Source: Spirochaetota bacterium
GTDB taxonomy: Bacteria; Spirochaetota; UBA4802; UBA5368
Direction: 5' to 3'
Assembly: GCA_004297825.1 (NCBI GenBank)
Contig: SCSX01000075.1
Span: forward strand, 1-56,358
DNA length: 56,358 nt
Shown in pieces: positions 15,966 through 23,401 of this stretch. The position numbers and the translations under genes were made by a program. The first letter of the stretch is position 1. Each line of letters starts with the position of its first letter. The notes below the pieces were generated by a model. It ran no database searches. It had not been told where the DNA came from and saw nothing but the letters and a program-made list of their open reading frames with translations.

Positions 15966-17033
15966 TTATCCCTGCTTCGTAATTTCTCTTCTTACGTAGG
16001 TCACGACATTGGGAATCCCTATATCGCCGGGACATACCCACTGGCAGCGCCCGCAGCCCACGCAGCCCGGGCGGAGATATTTCTTCGACTGCGAATATGA
16101 AAGCTTGCAGAAGAACCTCTTGTTGCGCCGGTCTTCAACCGGTTTGCGCGGGTTATGGCCGCCGGCCATGCGCGCGTAGCCCTCGTACGCGCATGAATCC
16201 CAGGAGCGCAGCCTGTCGGTGCATCCGGCGCACGCCGTATCGTTGACGTCCACCACGTTGAAGCAGGAGCAGGACGGGCACACGAAGGTACAGGCGCCGC
16301 ATTCGAAGCACTGGTCGCCCACGTATTCCCAGACTTCCTCTTTCGCAAAGCCCGTGGTCACGCGGTTAATCACCCTCGAAATCCAGGCCTTGTTGTCGAC
16401 CGCCACCGGTTCGAAGAGCGTGATGGCCTTGTCGAGCTTTTCGCTTTTCTGTTTCATGTGCGCGTCGGCGGCAGCCTTAAGCCCCATCTTCTCGGCGAGC
16501 ATCTTGCCCTTATCGCTCCCGGCCTCGACCAGGTATTCGTCGCCCAGGTCGGTGAGGTTCAGGTCGTATCCCTCCTTCGCGAAGGGCCCGCTGTCCATGC
16601 AGACGCACAGGCACTGCTTGAAGGGGGTGGTGCATGAGTTCGTGACGATGAACATTCCCCTGCGGTGGTTGCGGTAAACCTCGTCCACGAATTCCTGTCC
16701 CAGAAAAAAACGGTCCAGGCAGAGCAGGCCGTTCAGGTCGCAGGAGCGCAGGCCGAAAAGGGCCTTGGGCGTCACCGTAAAATCCGGTTTCACCTCAACG
16801 GACTTCTTCGCGCTGTCGTACTTGTACGACAGGATTCGCTCCATCTGCGGGAACACCGACTGCTTGGGCGGGGCGGAAGGGATGGGCGCACCGAGGTTTA
16901 TCTCGGACGCGCTTCCCACCTTGTCAAAGAACGTCTGCCCCGATGTCTTTTCCACGAACGGACCGTACAACTGGTATTCTTTGCCGAGCTCCTCGGCGAT
17001 CTTGAGTACATCGCTTTTCTTGATCAGAAACAT
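15966..17033 (-). CDS. 4Fe-4S dicluster subunit (sulfhydrogenase beta / AsrA type)
   Basis: A 355-residue protein with an N-terminal AsrA-like region (ALFGLRSCDLNGLLCLDRFF, TPFKQCLCVCMDSGPF). Two cluster motifs lie in the last third, CFECGACTFVCP with a following CSCF and CAGC, and CVGCGRCQWVCP. The extra cysteines suggest more than two clusters. Sulfhydrogenase beta and AsrA proteins are electron conduits between a flavoprotein and a catalytic subunit. Here it would link the flavoprotein at 15113 to the formate-dehydrogenase-like subunit at 17037 and onward to the hydrogenase arm. It takes the place of the HycB-type ferredoxin of formate hydrogenlyase. Confidence 0.85.
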   Translation of the reverse strand: MFLIKKSDVLKIAEELGKEYQLYGPFVEKTSGQTFFDKVGSASEINLGAPIPSAPPKQSVFPQMERILSYKYDSAKKSVEVKPDFTVTPKALFGLRSCDLNGLLCLDRFFLGQEFVDEVYRNHRRGMFIVTNSCTTPFKQCLCVCMDSGPFAKEGYDLNLTDLGDEYLVEAGSDKGKMLAEKMGLKAAADAHMKQKSEKLDKAITLFEPVAVDNKAWISRVINRVTTGFAKEEVWEYVGDQCFECGACTFVCPSCSCFNVVDVNDTACAGCTDRLRSWDSCAYEGYARMAGGHNPRKPVEDRRNKRFFCKLSYSQSKKYLRPGCVGCGRCQWVCPGDIGIPNVVTYVRREITKQG

Positions 17034-17036
17034 GGC

Positions 17037-19043
17037 TCACACCTTCTCGATCCTTACTGGAATAGTTGCGTCTTCGCCCTGCTTGAGCACGTCCGCGTGG
17101 CCCAGCAAAAACTTGGATATCATGTCCTGCACGAAATAGGGGGCGTAGGCGGTTCCGGACTTGACGTCTCCCGTAACCCTGACCGTCACGCGCATTTCCC
17201 CGAACGGCGACGCCACCCGGACGGGCCAGCGGTCGCGTACCTGGATCGTCTTCGCGTCCTCGGCCGAAATCTCCACGTAGCCTTCCGGATAATCAAGGAG
17301 CAGCGCGTTGTATTCCCTCATGGGGATGTAGGTTTTCTTCATGAGATTGTTCTGGTGCCAGAAATGCTGAGCCTTCCCTACCATGAGGAGCACGGGGAAT
17401 TCGCTCTTAGCGGCGGGCATTTCCACGACCGCGTCCGCCTTGACGAAGCTGAGCTTTCTTCCCGCCTTTTCCAGCGCAAAGCGTTTTGTCCCCTCGGGGT
17501 TCTTGTCGTCGCAGGGCCACTGGAGCCCGAAACCGGAGGAGAGCTTCTTGTAGGACACGCCGGAATAGGAAGGCGTGACCTTCGCGATTTCGTCCATGAC
17601 ATCGGAGGGGCTTGCGTATTTCCACACCAGCCCGGCCTTTTCGGCGAGCTTGACGTAGAGCTTCCAGCCCGGAAGTATGTCACCCGTAGGCTCCAGCTTC
17701 TTCGCGGTATACTGGATGCGGCGCTCGGAATTCGTGAATGTCCCCTCGTCTTCCATGTAGGTGGTGATGGGCAGGACGACCGTCGCGAGTTCCGTGAAGG
17801 CGTTCTGGTAGGCGCCCACGTACGCGACGAAATCCAGCTTCTTGATGGCATCGGCGCTGCGGATGATGCCCTCGTCGTGATCGACGACCATGAGCGCCTT
17901 GAGCTTCGACGCGGGATCGGCAAGCATTCCGTACACCGGCGCCCCCGCGGCGGAGGGAATATCGGACCCCCAGACCGAAGAAAATCTCTTGGTTACCGCG
18001 CCGTCCGCCGGGGACTGGAACCCGGTGAGGAGGTCGTGCGCGACGCCCATGTCGTAGCCGCCCTGAAGGTTATTGAGTCCCGCGATCGGGTTTACACCGC
18101 AGGCTTCTTTCCCGACCTTCCCGGCCATGAGGTACAGGTTGAATATGTAGCCGATGGTGGCCTCGTCGAGCCCGGAAATTCCGGAGGCGAAAAAGACCAT
18201 CGCCGATTTCGCCTTCGCGAGCGCGCGGGCCAGTTCCTTCAGGATATCGTAGGCGATGCCGGTCCTTTCGGCGATCTCGTTCTCGGGCAGCGTCTCGAAC
18301 GCCTTCTTGAAATCCTCGAAGCCCTGGGTATGGGCGCCCACGAAGTCCTTGTCGTAGATCCCCTCATCGTACATGGCCTTCGCCATGGCGAGAATCGCCG
18401 TCTTCTTGGAGCCGGGCTTTATCTGGAGGAAATCCTTCGACAGCTTCGCGATCTGGGAGCGGCGGCTGTCCATGGTCACCAGCCGGGAGCCCGCGCGGGC
18501 CGCCATATGCAACTCGCTTCCTATAATCGGATTCTGCTTGGTGATGTCGATGCCCACAACCAGGAGGAATTCGCTTTTACGAATTTCCTCAACGGAGCCG
18601 AGCATTCCCGCCATTCCCGTCCCCGCGTTCATCACGTTCAGGCTGTTGCGGTGCCCGGACTCGGAATCGAGGCTTATGTTGTTGGACTTGAACGCGGCGC
18701 GGGCTATTTTCTGGAAGAGGTAGCTTTCCTCGTTGGACGAGCGCGGGGAACCCAGGAACCCGATCGAGTCCGCGCCGTGCTTCTTGAGCTTTTCCACCAC
18801 GAGCGCGATCGCCTCATCGTAGGAGGCCGGGACGAGCTTCCCGTCTTTTCGTATGAGCGGTGTGGTGATTCTTTCGGGGGTGTTAATGAGTTCGTGTATG
18901 TTCCATCCCCGAACACAGAGTCGGCCTTTACTTATGGGATGGTTTTGTGAGGGAAATACCTTGAGGACTTTGTTGTCTTGGACGTCTATGAAGTGACCGC
19001 AGCCGGTCCCGCAAAATGTACAAACGCCAGGTTTCTGACTCAT
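17037..19043 (-). CDS. Formate-dehydrogenase-like molybdopterin protein lacking the catalytic Cys/Sec and Arg
   Basis: A 668-residue member of the DMSO-reductase/FdhF family. The N-terminal [4Fe-4S] ligands are intact (Cys8, Cys11, Cys15, Cys43), and the molybdopterin-binding fold and C-terminal cap domain are present. Aligned by eye with E. coli FdhF, the metal-ligand Sec140 corresponds to Gly130 (SESGHRNS), His141 is kept as His131, and the substrate-binding Arg333 corresponds to Ala321 (GVNPIAGLNN). No in-frame TGA that could be Sec occurs. Formate oxidation by the known mechanism is therefore unlikely; a NuoG-like structural and electron-relay role or a different substrate is more plausible. 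It is the first gene of the operon. Serines at 127 and 129 are alternative metal ligands to consider. Confidence 0.85.
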   Translation of the reverse strand: MSQKPGVCTFCGTGCGHFIDVQDNKVLKVFPSQNHPISKGRLCVRGWNIHELINTPERITTPLIRKDGKLVPASYDEAIALVVEKLKKHGADSIGFLGSPRSSNEESYLFQKIARAAFKSNNISLDSESGHRNSLNVMNAGTGMAGMLGSVEEIRKSEFLLVVGIDITKQNPIIGSELHMAARAGSRLVTMDSRRSQIAKLSKDFLQIKPGSKKTAILAMAKAMYDEGIYDKDFVGAHTQGFEDFKKAFETLPENEIAERTGIAYDILKELARALAKAKSAMVFFASGISGLDEATIGYIFNLYLMAGKVGKEACGVNPIAGLNNLQGGYDMGVAHDLLTGFQSPADGAVTKRFSSVWGSDIPSAAGAPVYGMLADPASKLKALMVVDHDEGIIRSADAIKKLDFVAYVGAYQNAFTELATVVLPITTYMEDEGTFTNSERRIQYTAKKLEPTGDILPGWKLYVKLAEKAGLVWKYASPSDVMDEIAKVTPSYSGVSYKKLSSGFGLQWPCDDKNPEGTKRFALEKAGRKLSFVKADAVVEMPAAKSEFPVLLMVGKAQHFWHQNNLMKKTYIPMREYNALLLDYPEGYVEISAEDAKTIQVRDRWPVRVASPFGEMRVTVRVTGDVKSGTAYAPYFVQDMISKFLLGHADVLKQGEDATIPVRIEKV

Positions 19044-19212
19044 ACAGTAACTCCGCGCACATTATTTCCCCAGTCAAAAAGGCATATCACCGCCATCAGA
19101 GTCACGACCTTCTATCACATCGCCATGGACTCTGCCGACGGCTATACGCTTTTCAACAAGATCCAGCAGAGCAGAGTCAATGACTGTCGTTACCTGGCGG
19201 CCTTGTGATAGC

Positions 19213-19242
19213 ACTATAGCCTGAGTGTTAATCCGGAACCAA
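19213..19242 (-). promoter_or_regulatory. Possible sigma-70 promoter of the hydrogenase operon
   Basis: On the minus strand TTGGTT (19242-19237), an 18-base spacer and TATAGT (19218-19213). The start would fall near 19206, giving a leader of about 160 bases before the first ATG at 19043. The -35 box is weak. Confidence 0.35.
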
Positions 19243-19265
19243 GCCTAACTTGTGCAATTCAACCG

Positions 19266-19282
19266 TCAATAATATTTATTGA
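19266..19282. promoter_or_regulatory. AT-rich dyad, possible operator
   Basis: TCAATAATATTTATTGA is a perfect 7-bp inverted repeat around TAT. It lies about 25 bases upstream of the proposed -35 box of the hydrogenase operon, a usual place for an activator. It is not an FNR consensus (half-sites are in the opposite order). Confidence 0.35.
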
Positions 19283-19402
19283 TACGATTGAAAAAATTAT
19301 TCTTTGGACGGAAATCGGGGCATTAATTTTTACATAGTGGCGGCTTCGATGACAAAAATTCGCTTCGTGGCAGGCAGATTTTACTTATTATCTGTTTCCA
19401 GT

Positions 19403-19900
19403 TTATTGATACATTGATTTCAGCGCGGATTTTACCAGGTACAGGGCGTTATGAATGTAGCTCACCCCGCCGATAAAGCGCTCCTTGATCATCCCTATGG
19501 GAAGGGCGTCGATATCGCCCTGCATGAGACCGAGCGATTCCTCCATCACGGTCACCAGGCGCTCCGCTTCCTTCATGCCGGCTTCGCGGACGATGGTCTC
19601 GATTGTCGCCCGGATGAGGCTTATGGAACCGATCATGTCCCTGACCGCACAGCAGAACCGCGGGCCCGCCGATACTGCCAGCTTTTCGATAACGCAGAGC
19701 CGCACCAGCTTGTAGCCGAGCGTCACGTCGGTACAGCTCCTGTTGGAGAAACAGTCGGGATAGCGCTCGAAATAGGCCTCCCCTATCCCGATCATGTCCT
19801 CGGCGGAAAAGGGGAACTCGCCCCCGAGCGCGATGACGCGCTCCCTGAACCGGTCGAAATCCTGGTGCTCCCTGAACAGTCGTGCGATAGGCGTATCCAT
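19403..19900 (-). CDS. Hypothetical helical protein
   Basis: A 165-residue soluble protein, predicted almost entirely helical, without signal peptide or membrane segments. It has several cysteines (a Cys around residue 56, one near 69 and a Cys-Cys pair in RFCCAVRDMI), but their spacing fits no known cluster or zinc motif. Stretches such as EAERLVTVMEESLGLMQGDI look like long amphipathic helices. It is the only gene between the hydrogenase operon's control region and the lolA-like gene, and its start (ATG 19900) has no strong ribosome site. I do not recognise a family and infer no function. Confidence 0.55.
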   Translation of the reverse strand: MDTPIARLFREHQDFDRFRERVIALGGEFPFSAEDMIGIGEAYFERYPDCFSNRSCTDVTLGYKLVRLCVIEKLAVSAGPRFCCAVRDMIGSISLIRATIETIVREAGMKEAERLVTVMEESLGLMQGDIDALPIGMIKERFIGGVSYIHNALYLVKSALKSMYQ

Positions 19901-20023
19901 GGTCCTGTGGGGCCGCCCGGGGCGGAAAATTGTAATTGATAAAATGCGCCTCCGCTACTGTAATAGCCTCCTCGCGGATATTGCAATCATTATCCCGCCG
20001 GGAATGAAATTTAGAAATTTAAT

Positions 20024-20052
20024 TTCACTTTTACACGGGCAAATCGTATACT
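20024..20052 (+). promoter_or_regulatory. Sigma-70 promoter of the lolA-like gene
   Basis: TTCACT (20024-20029), a 17-base spacer and TATACT (20047-20052). The transcript would start near 20059, leaving a short leader with a GAGGG ribosome site before the ATG at 20071. Confidence 0.5.
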
Positions 20053-20070
20053 ATTCAGAAAGAGGGATCA

Positions 20071-20682
20071 ATGAAGACTTTTCTCAAGGCGGTGGTTCTG
20101 ATACTATGCCTCTTCGTGTTCACCGAGGGCTACTCGCTCAACGGGGACGAGGCGCTCAGGAAGTTCCAGGACCGGATGTACGGCGTCGGCACCATGAGCG
20201 GGCAGATATCGTGGGTATATACTTCGGGGACAATGTATTCCGGAAGCTTTAAGTACATGGCGCCGGGACGCATCTACGTAAAGTTCACTACCCCCACGGG
20301 AAGGGTGCTCGTCACCAACGGCAAAAAACTCTGGGTATACGACTCCCAGAGCAACATCTGCGGGGTGCAGGACCTTGGCAGGGGAGGTTCGGGCGGCATC
20401 GCATCGCTCGTACAGGGTTATCTTCCCCTCCTGAGCGCACAGGGCTCCGGCGGCTACACGATCAAGCTCAAGAGCAACGAGCGCCAGTACAACGAGATCA
20501 CGCTGGTGCTGGACGGTAATTTCATGATGAAAAAAGCGGTGATGCAGAGCCGGGGCGGCGGTGAGGGCCTGTCGATCACCCTCTCGAACGTGCGCACCGG
20601 GGAGGGCATGACCGCGGGCACGTTCGACTTTAACGTGCCGTCGAACGCCCAGCTCGTGAAAAATCCGCTGGACGTGAAATAG
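20071..20682 (+). CDS. lolA: Outer-membrane lipoprotein carrier protein (LolA-like)
   Basis: A 203-residue protein with a signal peptide (residues 1-21) and the LolA fold signature: FKYMAPGRIYVKFTTPTGRVLVTNGKKLWVYD split into the PGR strand and the NGKxLWVYD strand near residues 62-92, then a C-terminal FDFNVPSNAQLV strand. LolA ferries lipoproteins through the periplasm from LolCDE to the outer membrane. Many lipoproteins in this window (1423, 2298, 51870) would be clients. It is followed after 3 bases by an outer-membrane beta-barrel gene, which fits an envelope operon. The sequence is a divergent LolA; the conserved Arg that latches the lid in E. coli cannot be placed with certainty. Confidence 0.8.
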   Translation: MKTFLKAVVLILCLFVFTEGYSLNGDEALRKFQDRMYGVGTMSGQISWVYTSGTMYSGSFKYMAPGRIYVKFTTPTGRVLVTNGKKLWVYDSQSNICGVQDLGRGGSGGIASLVQGYLPLLSAQGSGGYTIKLKSNERQYNEITLVLDGNFMMKKAVMQSRGGGEGLSITLSNVRTGEGMTAGTFDFNVPSNAQLVKNPLDVK

Positions 20683-20685
20683 ACG

Positions 20686-21318
20686 ATGAACCGGGAGAAA
20701 TTATCCGGCGGCGCACGGAAGGGGCGGACAGCCATTATCATTCCCTTCGTATGTGCCCTCGTGCTGCTCGTTCCCCGGATATCCTTCGCCGCGCAGGAGA
20801 AGGCGGAAGAAGAGCTCTTTTTCACGTACGTGGGCCCCGTCCTGGAAGCCGGTCTGGCCTCGGTCAGTTACGATAAGTGGAACCACACGAATGCCGTACT
20901 GGATTCCCGGACCGCGGCGGGCCCGTACTTCTCGGGCGGGGTGCAGCTGGATATTTTCGTGCACGATTTCGTCGGCGAGTTCGCGCTCCAGGTGCGCGAC
21001 TCAATGTTCGACAAGGCCGAGGTCGCCGCAATTTACGTGAGAACCGCCGCATTCGGTAAATACCTTTATGCTTTTAATGAAAGCTTTTTCGCGACGGGGG
21101 GATTCGGGATCTTAATGGATACCGGACCCGCGAGCAAAACCTACGACGGAGGCGGCGGAATCGCAGCGGCGATCGGGGCGGGCTATTCGTTCGCGCGGGA
21201 CTGGCGCATCATGTTCGACATCACCGCCAACTTCGGCCGCTACGGGATCGGCGAAGAAGCGAAGACCACGGCCTACGGCGTAAAGCTCGCCGTCATGTAC
21301 AAGATTGGACGACTTTAG
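20686..21318 (+). CDS. Outer-membrane beta-barrel protein
   Basis: A 210-residue protein with a long positively charged signal peptide (cleavage likely after SFA, near residue 35). Alternating hydrophobic/polar strands follow, rich in Tyr, Gly and Phe (TYVGPVLEAGLASVSYDKW, PYFSGGVQLDIFVHDF, AAIGAGYSFARDWRIMFDITANFG). An 8-stranded OmpA/OmpW-type barrel is likely. It has no plug or peptidoglycan-binding domain. It lies in the lolA-comEC transcription unit and its end overlaps the start of the ComEC gene by 14 bases. Substrate or function is unknown. Confidence 0.7.
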   Translation: MNREKLSGGARKGRTAIIIPFVCALVLLVPRISFAAQEKAEEELFFTYVGPVLEAGLASVSYDKWNHTNAVLDSRTAAGPYFSGGVQLDIFVHDFVGEFALQVRDSMFDKAEVAAIYVRTAAFGKYLYAFNESFFATGGFGILMDTGPASKTYDGGGGIAAAIGAGYSFARDWRIMFDITANFGRYGIGEEAKTTAYGVKLAVMYKIGRL

Positions 21319-23398
21319 GCGCATCGGCCGCGCCGCCCTCGTACCCTCCCTCATAGTTCTTCTCTTTCTCGCGGCCTCAACATTGATCGGTTTCGGAATA
21401 ACGCTCGGACGGACCGGGGAAGTCGTCTGCGGCCTCGTCATGATGCTTTCCGCGTGCGCGCTCACACCCGCGGTGCTGCGCAATTCACTGCCGGCTGAAC
21501 CGGATTCCGGCGCCGGGCCGCCGCTCGTCCGCCGTCACGCAAAAACCCTGGGCCTTGCGGGATTCTCGCTCGCGGGCGCCCTTGCAGCGCTGTACTTTTT
21601 CGCGCCCGGCCTGCGCTTCGCCGATAATTTCCCGTTTGAGCACGGACGCCTTCTCGTCGAATCGGTCGACCGCGGCAGGCACGCGCTGAAAGCGATGGTG
21701 CGATTCGAAACCCCCGGCGACGATGCACGGGGACGCGCGCTGGCCGTCTTCGCCCCGGGGACGGAGCTCAGGGAGGGCGACGTGATCGAGGTGCGCGCCC
21801 CCTTCCGGAAGATTACCTGCGGGCAGATTGCTGATTCGTCGTATCACCGCTCCCTGGCGCGCGCGGGAATCCGTTTCCTTGCCAGCCCCGGGGCGGGCGA
21901 GTACTCGATCCTGGAGGCGGCCCCCGCGGGATTTCACGAGCGGCTCCGGATCCGGATAGACGGCGCCCTCCGGAAGCTCTTCGGGCAGCGGCACGCGGCG
22001 CTGCTTTCGGCCTTCTATTTCGGCGACGACAGCGACATCGATACGCGCACCATGAGCGACTTCAAGCGCGCGGGGATCCTGCACCTGATAGCCGCAAGCG
22101 GGTTCAATATCGGTCTTGTCGCGATGCTCCCGTTCTTCCTGCTCACCCTCGTGCGCGTCCCGCGGCGGGTCATTATCTGCGCCACACTTTTAACGCTTTC
22201 CTTCTATATGTTTCTCACCGACATGCCCGTGTCCCTCGTGCGCGCGTTCATCATGTTCTCGGTGTACGCCGTTCAGCGCGCGTTTTTCCTGGAACGCAAT
22301 CTCTTCAACACCCTCTGGATCTCCGCCGTACTCATACTCGGTTTCCGGCCGCACGAGCTCTATTCCCCCTCGTTCCAGATGAGCTTCGGCGCGACGCTGG
22401 GCATTATCGGCGCGCAGCGCCTGTACGCCGCCTCGATGCCGCGCGTGCACGCCTATTTCAGGGAATCCGCGGCCCTCTCGCTTGCCGCGCAGGCGCCGGT
22501 GTTCCCCATCGTGCTCGCCCACATGGGTGAGGTGGGCCTTGCGGGGGTCCTCACCAATATCGTCGCGATCCCCCTGACCGTGGCCGCCACCGCCCTGTCC
22601 CTGGCCGCCGCCGCGGTCTCGTTCGCGTCCCTTCACGCGGCGCGCGCCCTCGCGTGGGCGGTGGGACTCCTGTTCGACCTGAACGACCTGTTCGTACGGT
22701 GTATCGCTTCGCTCGGCCTGCATTACACTGCGGATGCGCCCTCGCCCCTGCTGCTCATCCCCTTCATCCTGTTCCTCGCGCCGGTGTATGCCCCCGCGCG
22801 GCTGCGTGCCGCCTCGTGGGCGGGCGTTCCCGCGGCCTTCATGATCGCTGCGTTCATGCTCGCACCGGGGCCCGCCGCGCGGCCCGAAATTTACACAACC
22901 GGGAGGGACGCGGTGCTGGTCAGCTCCCGGGGCGGCGGTGCGCTCGTCTATGGGGCGATCGAGCGCATTGAGGATGCGCGCGCGATCGAGGCGCGGCTGC
23001 GGGAGCTCGGGACCCAGAGGCTCACGCTCTGCGTTCCCGGGGACGGGCGGCGGTCGCTCGCCTGCGCGGAATACCTGGGGAGACGTTTTGCCCTGGATGA
23101 GTGCGTGCTCGATGAACGGATCGCCCTGGGGGCGGGCCTCCGGCGCTTCACCGCGTTGTTGGAGCGGGAGGGGGTGAGGCTTCGCCTGGAGCGGCTGGAT
23201 ATCCCGGAACCGCGCGCCCCCGGTTCGTGGGAGCTCATCGCCGCGCGTTATGCCCCGAAGAGCCGGACACTGGATCCCGCGCGCGTTCTCGGGAGACTGC
23301 TGGGTTTCGAGCCTCCCGGGGGCGGGGATGGGCGCCTCGCCGAGGCGCGGATACTCGACCTGAGCGCGCTCGCCAAAATCTATGTTGACAAGGAATGA
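21305..23398 (+). CDS. comEC: ComEC/Rec2-family DNA-uptake channel with degenerate C-terminal domain
   Basis: A 697-residue inner-membrane protein starting at TTG 21305. Residues about 90-190 form the periplasmic OB-fold region. Residues 215-490 form the ComEC channel domain with the diagnostic FKRAGILHLIAASGFNIGL stretch and about ten helices. ComEC carries single-stranded DNA into the cytoplasm during transformation. The usual C-terminal metallo-beta-lactamase-like domain should contain DVGQGD and HxHxDH motifs. Here the last 200 residues have none of them, though DAVLVSSRGGGALVYG sits where the first strand would be. The start overlaps the upstream gene by 14 bases. It may be a nuclease-less transporter or a decaying gene; the frame is fully intact. 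Confidence 0.85.
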   Translation: MDDFRRIGRAALVPSLIVLLFLAASTLIGFGITLGRTGEVVCGLVMMLSACALTPAVLRNSLPAEPDSGAGPPLVRRHAKTLGLAGFSLAGALAALYFFAPGLRFADNFPFEHGRLLVESVDRGRHALKAMVRFETPGDDARGRALAVFAPGTELREGDVIEVRAPFRKITCGQIADSSYHRSLARAGIRFLASPGAGEYSILEAAPAGFHERLRIRIDGALRKLFGQRHAALLSAFYFGDDSDIDTRTMSDFKRAGILHLIAASGFNIGLVAMLPFFLLTLVRVPRRVIICATLLTLSFYMFLTDMPVSLVRAFIMFSVYAVQRAFFLERNLFNTLWISAVLILGFRPHELYSPSFQMSFGATLGIIGAQRLYAASMPRVHAYFRESAALSLAAQAPVFPIVLAHMGEVGLAGVLTNIVAIPLTVAATALSLAAAAVSFASLHAARALAWAVGLLFDLNDLFVRCIASLGLHYTADAPSPLLLIPFILFLAPVYAPARLRAASWAGVPAAFMIAAFMLAPGPAARPEIYTTGRDAVLVSSRGGGALVYGAIERIEDARAIEARLRELGTQRLTLCVPGDGRRSLACAEYLGRRFALDECVLDERIALGAGLRRFTALLEREGVRLRLERLDIPEPRAPGSWELIAARYAPKSRTLDPARVLGRLLGFEPPGGGDGRLAEARILDLSALAKIYVDKE

Positions 23399-23401
23399 AA
23401 T

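Larger units (their letters stand above)
19044..19402. other. Intergenic region upstream of the hydrogenase operon
   Basis: No gene is seen in these 359 bases. The part from about 19205 to 19400 is AT-rich against the GC-rich flanks. It holds a possible minus-strand promoter (19213-19242) and a perfect dyad (19266-19282), so it is probably the control region of the hydrogenase operon. Confidence 0.5.

Noticed and set aside
16665-18950. Long plus-strand open frame of about 760 codons opposite the FdhF-like and AsrA-like genes
   Set aside because: It is a mirror of GC-rich codon bias. It is rich in Arg, His, Val and Asp with no domain, and it spans two real genes on the other strand whose motifs are clear.
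17037-19043. Active formate dehydrogenase of a formate hydrogenlyase
   Set aside because: The Sec/Cys and Arg positions read Gly130 and Ala321, and there is no in-frame TGA for selenocysteine.
19266-19282. FNR box in front of the hydrogenase operon
   Set aside because: The half-sites are TCAAT...ATTGA, the reverse of the FNR order TTGAT...ATCAA, so it is reported only as an unnamed dyad.
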